Positions 27,501 through 34,304 of a DNA stretch of 37,936 nucleotides are shown piece after piece. The notes below the pieces were generated by a model. It ran no database searches. It worked only from the letters and a program-made list of their open reading frames with translations, and was not told the DNA's origin. Source of the stretch: an uncultured Acidaminococcus sp. (GTDB lineage Bacteria; Bacillota_C; Negativicutes; Acidaminococcales; Acidaminococcaceae); the NCBI GenBank assembly GCA_900314165.1, contig OMUE01000112.1:1-37936 (forward strand), read 5' to 3'. How positions within the stretch are numbered: the first letter of the stretch is position 1; each line of letters begins with the position of its first letter. A program made the position numbers and the translations under genes.

Positions 27501-27962
27501 GGCATCATTACGGACGAGGTATGTGCCCTGCGCCAGGCGCTGCACCTGCCCGGCATGAAAGTGCTGCAGTTCCATATGAAGGAACGGCCCGACGGGGAAT
27601 ATTCCTTCGATACAGAGCCGGATTCCGTGGTCTATACAGGAACCCATGACAATAACACCTTAGTGGGCTGGTATGAGGAAGAACTGGACGATATCCAGCG
27701 GAGCCAGGTGGCCCAGACCCTGGGCATCGCTCCGGACGCTGCACCAGAAGCCCTGACTCGCGCGGCTCTGGAATACCTTTACAGCCGCCGGGCCCGGACC
27801 GCTATCATCCCCATGCAGGACCTGCTCTCTCTTCCCGCCTCTGCCCGTATGAACGTCCCCGGCGTCCCCGATGGCAACTGGCATTGGCAGTTGAAGGAAG
27901 GAATGCTGGAGAGCGTGAAGGCGGAGGAAATTGCGGAGCTAGTGAGGAAATACGAGAGATAA
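24558..27962 (+). CDS. Fusion protein: GH13 alpha-glucan hydrolase plus GH77 4-alpha-glucanotransferase
   Basis: A 1134-residue two-enzyme protein. Residues 1-125 resemble the N-domain of neopullulanase/cyclomaltodextrinase enzymes. Residues about 130-630 are a GH13 barrel with AIVYQIFPDRF, GWRLDVIDELP (Asp near 346), LIGEVWED (Glu near 375) and LIGSHDVERIL (near 450). Residues about 641-1134 are a full MalQ-type GH77 domain: MKRAGVLLHPTSLPSPYGCG, IRIDHFRGFESYW (Asp near 931), VAEDLGIIT (Glu near 979) and TGTHDNNT (near 1029). No signal peptide is seen. It would trim and rearrange maltodextrins from glycogen. ATG at 24558 is five bases after AGAAGGAG; the frame extends upstream through the terminator, which is not a credible start. 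Confidence 0.93.
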   Translation: MELGLYHDSRAYEYRSRFGAAPSGSVVRLRLAADPEAAPELIVRLRLWHSQEGESFVPMVWDGKAFTADLALPEKGCLLWYYFVIAHKEDILYYGNNRAGLGGVGSVYTEQPPSYQITVYDKDAKSPDWFKHAIVYQIFPDRFCRGQGGTAKLSGKRDAVLHSRWDDDPFYCRLRDNGPIVYYDFFGGNLAGIREKLDYLQSLGVTVLYLNPIFESRSNHRYDTGNYKKVDSFLGTEQELKKLCKVARKKGIRIILDGVFSHTGADSLYFNRYGRYDSLGAYQSKDSSYYEWYRFSDYPDKYESWWGVDDLPNVEETTPSYMDFIINDEDSVLKHWLRAGISGWRLDVIDELPVPFLRQFYKTLKQQDPEALLIGEVWEDASNKISYSQQREYLCGYDIDSAMNYALRTQLLSFLQGHQDAGALQNQLLHLIENYPKENWYAMLNLIGSHDVERILTVLTDIGGTDDRTAAEAGKQRLELLLAWQFTMPGAPCIYYGDEAGLTGRKDPENRHTYPWGHEDKDLQGLTKQLGQLRRHHDALQTGRFIPLYADGDVFAYARSIEGGHDVFGKETRDGLFLVAVNRNAAQAKAITMDTADLAYGLLENVLEPAAAPVEVLNGHVTLTLPPLGYVILQAKETPAGMKRAGVLLHPTSLPSPYGCGDLGRAAYAFVDFLQQAGQKVWQILPLTPPLLGDSPYLSSSAFAGNEHLIAPEELVRWGWLSKEALAEWQHSSEKAASWQEAWELKRKLLWHMSHDKPLEVHWATYEAFCKQNAYWLDDYALFCALGEFFEHMPWTKWPEDIRRHDPKAVRFYKMELAGNVDHYKLLQYIFYRQWNSLHRYARDKGITILGDMPMFVAHNSADCWAHQDLFQLDDHGYPTAVAGVPPDYFSKDGQLWGNPLYDFTAMKQDGYQWWVERFRTLQQYVDEIRIDHFRGFESYWTVPAKARTAKEGHWTKGPGRSLFAAVEKALGKLPFVAEDLGIITDEVCALRQALHLPGMKVLQFHMKERPDGEYSFDTEPDSVVYTGTHDNNTLVGWYEEELDDIQRSQVAQTLGIAPDAAPEALTRAALEYLYSRRARTAIIPMQDLLSLPASARMNVPGVPDGNWHWQLKEGMLESVKAEEIAELVRKYER

Positions 27963-27992
27963 AAAACAGCACCCTCCCGGGTGCTGTTTTTT
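27961..27992 (+). terminator. Terminator after the GH13-GH77 gene
   Basis: AAAACAGCACCC and GGGTGCTGTTTT pair around a TCCC loop, with A-runs and T-runs outside. It begins within the TAA stop codon of the fusion gene. Confidence 0.9.
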
Positions 27993-28023
27993 AGTGGGCT
28001 AGTGGGCTAGTGGTGCTCCGCAC
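27993..28023 (+). repeat. AGTGGGCTAG repeat plus GTGCTCCGCAC module
   Basis: AGTGGGCT-AGTGGGCTAG tandem copies followed by the small palindrome GTGCTCCGCAC. The same pair of modules occurs at 34126-34163. The palindrome alone recurs at 28412-28422, and an AG-variant of the first module lies inverted near 37822-37836. Confidence 0.7.
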
Positions 28024-28121
28024 TAATCCTGAGGCTGCTTGGCTATTTTCTGGATTTCTTCGAGAGAAAGGCCGGTGCCGGCAGCGATGGTTTCATGAGA
28101 AACGCCTAGCTGCAAGAGTTT
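28023..28121 (-). pseudogene. C-terminal remnant of an Rpn/PD-(D/E)XK transposase-type protein
   Basis: A 32-codon open stretch ending in TAG. It reads KLLQLGVSHETIAAGTGLSL followed by EEIQKIAKQPQD. The pattern leu-leu-x-x-gly-x-ser-x-glu-x-ile-ala-x-x-thr-gly-leu-ser is the usual end of Rpn-family (PD-(D/E)XK nuclease, transposase-like) proteins. The codon before it is a stop (TAA), and no upstream part of the gene is present. It is a small relic; the match is by motif only. Confidence 0.45.
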
Positions 28122-28560
28122 TTAGGTTCATGTCACAGAAGAACAGTCACATAGAAAAACTGAACAGTTGACCCTGAATAATATAGACAACTAGCCCCGA
28201 CACCATCGCTAAACACGACCAATCGACCCACGTCCTCCGCCGTAGGCAGGCGGGGGACTATTTTTTCGCACGTGGTTTCTGACGTACGACAACACATCGT
28301 CCAATCTTAGGAGAAAAAATAGTTCCCCGATGCCTAGGCAGCGAGAAAGCAACGTTCCATGACGACCTACACCTGGCCGCCGATTTACGGTGGGCAACCT
28401 TTAGGTCCGATGTGCTCCGCACGACCCACTACCGCTTGGGCGAGACGTTAGACTTTTGACGTTAGAAGTCTCTTTGCTCTTCGCTTTCCATTCCTTGCTG
28501 CCGCAGGCCACTAGCCTCTAACGTCTTGTATCCCCCTTCCCTCTTCCCTCTTTCCTGTAG
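28122..28560. other. Non-coding stretch with a long inverted repeat
   Basis: No credible gene; the only frame (28209-28397, minus) has no ribosome binding site or recognisable content. The main feature is a near-perfect inverted repeat: TAGGCAGGCGGGGGACTATT and on through TTTTC (28243-28267) against GAAAAAATAGTTCCCCGATG and CCTA (28313-28336), with a 45-base loop containing ACGA/TCGT. Weaker complementarity continues outward. The block from the Rpn remnant to 28422 is bounded by two direct copies of GTGCTCCGCAC. GACGTTAGA is repeated near 28444 and 28459, and an AG-rich repeat copy lies near 28470-28490. Confidence 0.55.
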
Positions 28561-28599
28561 TATAATAGTACTGTTAAGAACCTTACGATAAGAGAGGAG
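28561..28599 (+). promoter_or_regulatory. hydE -10 box and ribosome binding site
   Basis: TATAAT (28561-28566) lies about 40 bases before the start codon, after a pyrimidine-rich tract with no clear -35 box. AGAGAGGAG (28591-28599) is the ribosome binding site, five bases before the ATG. Confidence 0.45.
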
Positions 28600-28604
28600 T
28601 CACC

Positions 28605-29639
28605 ATGGATCTAGTAGAAAAGTTAAAGATGAATTCTGTGCTTACGGACGAAGAATACATGGAACTCCTGGCTACGGACGACGGGGAGCTGCGGACGAAG
28701 TTGTTTGTAACAGCCCAGGAAGCCCTGTCCGCCGTCTTTGAAAACAAAGTCTATATGCAGGGCGTACTAGAATTCACGAATCATTGCCCCAAAAACTGCC
28801 TGTATTGCGACCTGCGGGCCGAGAATATAGAACAGCCCCGGTTCCGGCTGAACTGGGAGCAGATCCGCGGAGCCTGCCAGCTGGGCTACGACATGGGCCT
28901 GCGGACCTTCGTGCTCCAGGGTGGCGAAGATCATTACTACACGGATATGATCATGTGCAACCTGCTGACGAACTTGAAAAAGATTTTCCCGGATTGCGCC
29001 CTGACCCTGGCACTGGGAGAACGCAGCAAGCTGTCCTACAGCCGTATGCACAAGTCCGGAGCGGACCGGTACCTGCTGCGTTTCCAGACAGCGGATCCCC
29101 TGCATTTTTCCAAGCTGCATCCTCCTACGGATGCTTTGTCCAAAAAGATCGACTGTATCAACGATGCTAAGGACGTGGGCTACGAGCTGGATACGGGTTT
29201 CCTGGTCGGTGCCCCCTATGAGACACCGGTGTATCTGGCCCGGAACCTGACACTGCTGCAGGAAATCAGTCCCCATGCCATCAGCATCAGCCCATTCCTG
29301 CCCAAGGAGGGAACGGCGTTCCGTCGGCACCGGAAGGCCAATTTGGAAATCGTACTGCGGCTTATGGCCATCCTGCGCATTATGTTCCCCAAGGCCAACA
29401 TCATCGCTCCCTGGAACATCCGCCGGCTCCATGCCGAAGGCCAGATCCTGGCCGTGCTCAGCGGGGCCAATGTAGTCCGTCTGCCCCTTACCGCAGCTCC
29501 CGAAGCCGGTTCTTTGAAGACGGACGCCCGGGAACAGCTGCTGCATAATCTGACCATGCTGTATTCCAACCTGAAAGGCCATGGCTACGAGATGACCGTA
29601 GGGATGGGGAATTCGTTGCTGTATAAAAAGAAAAAGTGA
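28605..29639 (+). CDS. hydE: HydE-like radical SAM enzyme ([FeFe]-hydrogenase maturase family)
   Basis: A 344-residue radical SAM protein. The [4Fe-4S] cysteines C61, C65 and C68 are in CPKNCLYC. The family context is HydE-like: VYMQGVLEFTNHCPKNC, GLRTFVLQGGEDHYYTD, ALGERSKLSYSRM, GADRYLLRFQTAD and LHPPTDALSKK. HydE helps build the dithiomethylamine-bridged di-iron site of [FeFe]-hydrogenases. Neither HydF, HydG nor a hydrogenase is in the window. Some positions differ from textbook HydE (RFQTAD where HETAD is usual), so a paralogue is possible. The four terminal lysines and the TGA run into the AG-rich repeat. It shares a terminator with coaBC. Confidence 0.8.
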   Translation: MDLVEKLKMNSVLTDEEYMELLATDDGELRTKLFVTAQEALSAVFENKVYMQGVLEFTNHCPKNCLYCDLRAENIEQPRFRLNWEQIRGACQLGYDMGLRTFVLQGGEDHYYTDMIMCNLLTNLKKIFPDCALTLALGERSKLSYSRMHKSGADRYLLRFQTADPLHFSKLHPPTDALSKKIDCINDAKDVGYELDTGFLVGAPYETPVYLARNLTLLQEISPHAISISPFLPKEGTAFRRHRKANLEIVLRLMAILRIMFPKANIIAPWNIRRLHAEGQILAVLSGANVVRLPLTAAPEAGSLKTDAREQLLHNLTMLYSNLKGHGYEMTVGMGNSLLYKKKK

Positions 29640-29661
29640 AGAGCGAACAGTGAACCATGAA

Positions 29662-29720
29662 AAGAACCTGTTTTCGGAGATAGAATCCTATCCTCCAAAA
29701 GCAGGTTCTTCTTTTTTTAT
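29662..29720. terminator. Shared terminator between hydE and coaBC
   Basis: A long hairpin: AAGAACCTG-TTTT-GGAG-ATAG pairs with CTAT-CTCC-AAAA-CAGGTTCTT, with an AATC loop and small bulges. A run of seven T follows on the plus strand, and TTCTTTTC on the minus strand. The two genes converge on it. Confidence 0.85.
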
Positions 29721-29769
29721 TCTTCCTTGCTCGCCGCAGGCGCCTCTTCGCTCTTCACTTTTATCTCTA

Positions 29770-30972
29770 TTATCGTTTCACAGCTTTTTCTTTTACAATA
29801 TCCAGAATATGGTTCCCCACGTCCTCCTTGGACATAAGGCCCAGGGCCTCGATGGTACCGTCCGGATACAGGAGCTTCACCACATTGGTATCCGTGCTGA
29901 AGCCGGCACCTTTCATGGTCACGTCGTTGGCCACGATCATATCCAGGTTCTTCTTTTTTACCTTGGCAGCGGCATTTTCCAGCAGGTTCTGAGTCTCTGC
30001 TGCAAAGCCTACCAGGAACTGGCCCTTCTTCCGTTGTCCCAGGATTTTCAGGATATCGGGATTCTTGTCCAGGGCCAATACCAGCTGTTCGTCATTCTTC
30101 TTGATTTTCTGTTCTTCCGTATGATGAGGCTTGTAGTCCGCTACCGCTGCAGCTTTGATGACTACATCCACGTCCTCGTACACACTCAGCACTGCGTCCA
30201 ACATTTCCTGAGTGGATTCCACACGCATAAAACGCACATTCTTCGGTGGTGTAATGGCCGTCGGACCGGAAATGAGCACCACGTCAGCGCCCCGCTTGGC
30301 AGCGTCCCGGGCAATGGCATACCCCATCTTGCCGCTGGACCGGTTGCCGATAAAGCGGACCGGATCGATAGCCTCCCGGGTACCACCGGCCGTTACCAGA
30401 ATCCGGTACCCTTTCAGGTCCCCGTCCTGGCGGGCAAAGAAGTTCTCAATATAAGCCAGGATATCATCCGGTTCCGGCAGCCGGCCGGCTCCGTTGACGC
30501 CACAGGCCAGATGGCCTGCACTGCTGGGCATGATGATGACCCCATCCTGCCGCAGGGTGTCCAGATTCCGCACCACAGCCGGGTTATTCAGCATATTCGT
30601 ATTCATGGCCGGGCAGATGATTTTCGGCTTGTCACAGGCCATAAGGGTTGTAGACAGCAGATCATCAGAAATGCCGTTAGCCATTTTACCGATTATATTG
30701 GCCGTGGCCGGAGCCACCACCATCACATCGCACCAACGGCCGATAGCCACGTGCTCCACGTTGAATTCCTGGTTGCCAGCCCACATATCCACGGCTACAG
30801 GAGCGCCGCTGATTTCCTTAAACAGCAGAGGTGTCACCAGATGCGTAGCTTCCTGGGTCATGACGACCCGGACCTGAGCACCTGCCTGGACCAGATGGCT
30901 GACCAGCGTAACGACTTTGTAGATGGCGATGCCGCCAGTGACTCCCAGTGCAATCTTTTTGCCTTCCAGCAT
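29770..30972 (-). CDS. coaBC: Bifunctional phosphopantothenoylcysteine decarboxylase / phosphopantothenate-cysteine ligase
   Basis: A 400-residue fusion that makes 4'-phosphopantetheine from phosphopantothenate, cysteine and CTP in coenzyme A synthesis. Residues 1-180 are the FMN-binding CoaC part (GGIAIYKVVTLV, APATANIIGKMANGI, PAMNTNMLNNP, and catalytic cysteine in HLACGVNGAGRLPEP). Residues about 185-400 are CoaB (YRILVTAGGTREAIDPVRFI, NRSSGKMG, NDV). The ATG is seven bases after AAAGGAG. It closes the yicC-remA-gmk-rpoZ-coaBC cluster, 12 bases after rpoZ. Its last codons (KAVKR) are encoded by GCTGTGAAACG, matching the stem sequence of the terminator family. Confidence 0.96.
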   Translation of the reverse strand: MLEGKKIALGVTGGIAIYKVVTLVSHLVQAGAQVRVVMTQEATHLVTPLLFKEISGAPVAVDMWAGNQEFNVEHVAIGRWCDVMVVAPATANIIGKMANGISDDLLSTTLMACDKPKIICPAMNTNMLNNPAVVRNLDTLRQDGVIIMPSSAGHLACGVNGAGRLPEPDDILAYIENFFARQDGDLKGYRILVTAGGTREAIDPVRFIGNRSSGKMGYAIARDAAKRGADVVLISGPTAITPPKNVRFMRVESTQEMLDAVLSVYEDVDVVIKAAAVADYKPHHTEEQKIKKNDEQLVLALDKNPDILKILGQRKKGQFLVGFAAETQNLLENAAAKVKKKNLDMIVANDVTMKGAGFSTDTNVVKLLYPDGTIEALGLMSKEDVGNHILDIVKEKAVKR

Positions 30973-30984
30973 GTCGGAGCTCCT

Positions 30985-31215
30985 TTATTTGTCGTCTTTA
31001 CCGGCGATGGTCACCAGGCCCTTGCCGATTTCTTCCAGGGCAATGGACACCGGTTTCTTTTCAAACTTGCCGTTCTTGGGATCCACCATAGGGCCCATAG
31101 CACCCGTAGGATTTTCCACAATCTGGCGGGCCCGTTTGGAAGCCATAATCACCAAGGCATATTTGCTGCCGACTTTTTCAAACAGATCGTCGATAGAGGG
31201 ATCAATCATGGACAT
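30985..31215 (-). CDS. rpoZ: RNA polymerase omega subunit
   Basis: A 76-residue omega subunit that helps assemble and stabilise RNA polymerase. DPSIDDLFEKVGSKYALVIMA and SKRARQIVE are the family core, and PVSIALEEIGKG closes it. The ATG at 31215 is ten bases after AAAAGGAG; the second ATG (MID) two codons later is a weaker alternative. It lies between gmk and coaBC, the usual Firmicutes order. Confidence 0.95.
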   Translation of the reverse strand: MSMIDPSIDDLFEKVGSKYALVIMASKRARQIVENPTGAMGPMVDPKNGKFEKKPVSIALEEIGKGLVTIAGKDDK

Positions 31216-31242
31216 AGTTTACATACTCCTTTTCCGGACTTC

Positions 31243-31872
31243 TCAGTCCTGTACGCCATCCTTGGAATGGCAGATTTCATCTACAATATAATAGGTACGG
31301 CCCACCCGCAGGTGTTCCACGTCGATAATCTTGCTGACCTTGTCCGTAGCCTTTTCCACTTCGTCGTTGACCACGATGTAGTCATATTTGGACGCGTAGG
31401 CCAGTTCGGACGTAGCGGCGCTGAGGCGCCGTTTGATTACGTCAAGGGCATCCGTGCCCCGTTTATAGATCCGCTTGGACAATTCATCCAGGGAAGGCGG
31501 CACGATGAACACGAACACGCCGTCCGGATAGCTTTTCTTTACCTGCAGGGCGCCCTGAGGGTCGATTTCCAGGACTACATCCAGGCCTTCTGCCAGCTTA
31601 TCCAATACGTATTGTTTCGGGGTGCCATAGTAGTTGCCATACACAGAAGCGTGTTCCAGCAGACCTCCATTGCGGATCATGTCTTCAAACTCATCACGAG
31701 TCTTGAAGAAATAATTTTTGCCATCCACTTCCCCTTTGCGAGGGCCACGAGTGGTGCAGGAGACGGAATAGGCCATATGGTCTCTCGTTTCCAGCAGCCG
31801 GGCGCAGATGGTTCCCTTACCGGCACCGCTAGGGCCGGATAATACCAGCAGAATTCCCTGAGGTTTATTCAT
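31243..31872 (-). CDS. gmk: Guanylate kinase
   Basis: A 209-residue P-loop kinase converting GMP and ATP to GDP and ADP. The P-loop GPSGAGKGT is at residues 13-21, [19 protein letters not shown] near 39, and [12 protein letters not shown] near 103. The ATG at 31872 ([13 protein letters not shown]) overlaps the end of remA by eight bases, so translation is probably coupled. The frame stays open another 36 codons upstream, through remA, but nothing there is guanylate kinase. In some Firmicutes (p)ppGpp inhibits this enzyme; nothing seen here decides that. Confidence 0.96.
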   Translation of the reverse strand: MNKPQGILLVLSGPSGAGKGTICARLLETRDHMAYSVSCTTRGPRKGEVDGKNYFFKTRDEFEDMIRNGGLLEHASVYGNYYGTPKQYVLDKLAEGLDVVLEIDPQGALQVKKSYPDGVFVFIVPPSLDELSKRIYKRGTDALDVIKRRLSAATSELAYASKYDYIVVNDEVEKATDKVSKIIDVEHLRVGRTYYIVDEICHSKDGVQD

Positions 31873-32158
31873 TCTCTTCTTCCCTTTCTTCCGCCACCGG
31901 TTCTGTATCTTCATCGTCATCCTGGGCAAAGCGGTTGGCGATGGTCTCCGGCTGTAGCGCGGACAGCACGATGTGACCACTGTCCATAATCAGGACAGCT
32001 CTGGTCCTGCGGCCATAAGTAGCATCTATGACGACACCTTTGTCCCGGCCATCCTGGATAATGCGCTTGATAGGCGCGGATTCCGGGCCAATGATGGTGA
32101 TGACTCTCTGTGCAGAAACAATGTTGCCAAAGCCGATGTTGATTAATTTGATGTCCAT
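31865..32158 (-). CDS. remA: RemA-family regulatory protein (DUF370)
   Basis: A 97-residue small DNA-binding protein. The family core is intact: [20 protein letters not shown] near residue 4, [20 protein letters not shown] near 29, [20 protein letters not shown] near 50, and PETIANRF. In Bacillus, RemA activates biofilm matrix and osmoprotection genes; in other Firmicutes its targets are mostly unknown. The last 20 residues ([18 protein letters not shown]) form an acidic tail, part of which overlaps the gmk ribosome binding site and start. AGAGGAG lies five bases before the ATG. Confidence 0.93.
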   Translation of the reverse strand: MDIKLINIGFGNIVSAQRVITIIGPESAPIKRIIQDGRDKGVVIDATYGRRTRAVLIMDSGHIVLSALQPETIANRFAQDDDEDTEPVAEEREEENE

Positions 32159-32172
32159 GGTGTCTCCTCTGC

Positions 32173-33159
32173 TTATTGTATATTTTGAATCTGTTCCCGT
32201 ACTTTTTCGATTTCTGCCTTCATATTGACGATGGTCTGCACAATCTGGGCATCCCCAGCCTTAGAAGCAATGGTGTTAGCTTCCCGGTTCATTTCCTGGA
32301 CCAGGAAATCCATGCGCCGGCCTACAGGCTTTTCTTCAGCCAGCAGCAGTTGGAATTGATGCAGGTGGCTGCTGAGCCGGACCAGTTCCTCCGTAATGCT
32401 GACCCGGTCTGCGTAAATGGCTGTCTCCTGGATAAGCCGCATGGGATCCAAAGGCCCCTGCCCTGCTTCTGTCAGCAGCTCCTGGATCCGCTCCCGCAGC
32501 CGCTTTTCGTATTCCTTCACCGTTTCCGGGGCCCGTTTCTCTATGGCTGCCCGCATTTCTCCAATATAGCCAATGCGTTTGGCAATATCTTTGGCAATGT
32601 TGGCACCTTCCGTCAACCTCATATCCGTCAGATGGGTCAGAGCTGTATCCACAGCCTGCCGGATTTTAGGCCACAGGGCGTCCACGTCGATGTCCCCTTC
32701 TTCGGCTACCAATACATCGGGGCAGCCGGCTATGAAATACAGGGCCTTTGTCCGGTCCGGCACTTTACCGATGGCTTCCGGATGCAGGAATTCCTGATGG
32801 TCCACGCCCAATTCTTGCAAAGTGTCATAGACGTCCGGATGCAGGTCTTCTGCAGAAGGCTGCAGCAGGCCGTCCAGTTCCTTCAAACTATCATAATAAG
32901 CCTTTGCCAAGCCTTTGTCAATCTTCAGCCTTTTGGCACCGCTGCCGGTGTAGGTGGAGGTGATAAATACGTCAACCCGGCCACGGCCGATCCGTTCCAA
33001 AATCTGCTGCCGGATCCTGTTTTCCAGAGGATTCAGGAACTTAGGCAGGCGCATGGCCAGTTCCGTATACCGGTGGTTCACTGTTTTGATTTCTACTACG
33101 AAGGAAAATTCGTCTTCCTGGATTTCTCCCCGGCCATAACCGGTCATGCTCTGTACCAC
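32173..33159 (-). CDS. yicC: YicC/YloC-family endoribonuclease-like protein
   Basis: About 328 residues. The N-terminus [10 protein letters not shown] and the long helical middle match the YicC family; the C-terminal DUF1732 has [25 protein letters not shown]. coli YicC has been linked to degradation of the small RNA RyhB and described as an endoribonuclease. I choose GTG at 33159, eight bases after AAAGGAG, giving [11 protein letters not shown], which matches the usual family start. A GTG three codons earlier overlaps the ribosome binding site itself. It heads the cluster and is 14 bases upstream of remA. Confidence 0.93.
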   Translation of the reverse strand: MVQSMTGYGRGEIQEDEFSFVVEIKTVNHRYTELAMRLPKFLNPLENRIRQQILERIGRGRVDVFITSTYTGSGAKRLKIDKGLAKAYYDSLKELDGLLQPSAEDLHPDVYDTLQELGVDHQEFLHPEAIGKVPDRTKALYFIAGCPDVLVAEEGDIDVDALWPKIRQAVDTALTHLTDMRLTEGANIAKDIAKRIGYIGEMRAAIEKRAPETVKEYEKRLRERIQELLTEAGQGPLDPMRLIQETAIYADRVSITEELVRLSSHLHQFQLLLAEEKPVGRRMDFLVQEMNREANTIASKAGDAQIVQTIVNMKAEIEKVREQIQNIQ

Positions 33160-33227
33160 TCGAGTCACTCCTTTATATTTTCCATTATGGTATTGAAGAT
33201 TATAATCAACTTTCTATTTGCACTAAC

Positions 33228-33377
33228 CCGTAGGGGCGCATCGTTAGATGCGCCCACCAAGGAATCCTTTACTGAGTAGCTTTAGTGGGCTTATCTTACG
33301 ACGCCTTGCTGTCCCAAGAAAGCGAAGCTTGATTGGCTGACAGCAAGAGTGTGCAGCTTGCTGCGAAGCCCCTACGG
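33228..33377. repeat. MITE-like intergenic element with 10-bp inverted ends
   Basis: CCGTAGGGGC (33228-33237) and GCCCCTACGG (33368-33377) are perfect inverted ends of a 150-base non-coding block. GCGCATCG-TTAGA-TGCGC forms an inner hairpin at the left. No coding frame lies inside. The ends match the CCGTAGGGG/CCCCTACGG motif of repeats at 9530 and 24389. Confidence 0.6.
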
Positions 33378-33445
33378 ATTCGTATCAGGGTTTTGCATCT
33401 ATATTAAGGTTAGGGCAAACAGCAAGTTATTTGCAAATTTTTATA

Positions 33446-34069
33446 CTAGTTTAATTTATCAAGATTGATCACAAATTCCCGGGTACCGCCGTATTCGTCC
33501 GTAGCAGCCAGGACCATGGTCCTCTTGGCATTCAGCTTGCTCAGGTCGAAATAGACGTAATATTGGATATCCCATACGTTGGCGGTCTGCAGGGCTCCGG
33601 TGGTCTGGTTCAGCACCTGCATATCCCGTTGGCTGGCCGTATTCAGGCTTTTGTAATAGGGTTCCAATACGTTATTGCCCTGATACATCTTCACGGTCAG
33701 ATTTTTGGGATCCAGTTTCACAGAAGTGCTCAGGTTCACGCCCAGAGCCAGCACGCCGGAATATTGTTTTGCCACCTGCATACCCTGAGCCAGGGTAGCA
33801 GTCTCGCCGTTTGATGCCTTCTGCTGGGCATCCACGGCTGCGGTCAGGTACGGCGTATACACCACCACCCGTTCCCGGAGGCCGTATTTATTGGTCTGCT
33901 TTCTATCATAGATTGTCCACGGGGCTATGACTTCCCCAAGAGTTACACCTTTGCGCTCTACTCCGTACTTCTGAGCGGCGCTGATGGTGTTGTCCGTAAG
34001 GGGAAGCATGGCAAATGCAGTTTGGGTAACCGTAAGCAGTGCGACTGCTATAAGTCCGATTTTTTTCAT
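33446..34069 (-). CDS. Predicted secreted protein of unknown function
   Basis: A 207-residue protein with a classic signal peptide (MKKIGLIAVALLTVTQTAFA, cleavage expected after residue 20) and no later membrane segment. The mature part is polar, tyrosine-rich and probably beta-rich, ending DEYGGTREFVINLDKLN. It has no cysteine, so it is neither a lipoprotein nor disulfide-bonded. I do not recognise a family. AGGAGAGG precedes the ATG, and TATAAT (34116-34111, minus) is a candidate -10. It is monocistronic and separated from yicC by the MITE-like element. Export to the periplasm is the only function-related claim the sequence supports. Confidence 0.75.
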   Translation of the reverse strand: MKKIGLIAVALLTVTQTAFAMLPLTDNTISAAQKYGVERKGVTLGEVIAPWTIYDRKQTNKYGLRERVVVYTPYLTAAVDAQQKASNGETATLAQGMQVAKQYSGVLALGVNLSTSVKLDPKNLTVKMYQGNNVLEPYYKSLNTASQRDMQVLNQTTGALQTANVWDIQYYVYFDLSKLNAKRTMVLAATDEYGGTREFVINLDKLN

Positions 34070-34118
34070 TTTTTCCTCTCCTTTGCGGTTTGACCGATTG
34101 ACGTGGTCATATTATACT

Positions 34119-34245
34119 AGGTGCTAGTGGGCTAGTTTTTAGTGGGCTAGAAGTGCTCCGCACGGCTGTCGCCCCCGTAGGGGGAGAGGGCCAACGAAGT
34201 TGGCGAGGGGGCAGTGCAGTGCACCCTCTTTGCTCTTCTCTTACT
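34119..34245. repeat. Composite repeat block upstream of rqcH
   Basis: From left to right: AGTGGGCTAG twice (34126-34135, 34141-34150), GTGCTCCGCAC (34153-34163), the hairpin element GTCGCCCCCGTAGGGGGAGA with stem GCCAAC-GAA-GTTGGC and GGGGGCAGTGCAG (34168-34224), then a decayed AG-rich repeat on the minus strand (to about 34245). The hairpin plus AG-rich part repeats the arrangement at 4555-4645. Confidence 0.75.
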
Positions 34246-34304
34246 AACGCTATCATATAATTATATCGAATTCTACGCAATCGTGCAAATATTGGAGGGA
34301 ATCC

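Noticed and set aside
28209..28397. 62-codon minus-strand frame in the spacer before hydE
   Set aside because: No ribosome binding site and no recognisable content; it spans the arms of the inverted repeat.
31873..31980. 36-codon N-terminal extension of guanylate kinase
   Set aside because: It overlaps remA, reads as arginine- and proline-rich nonsense, and the family starts at [13 protein letters not shown].
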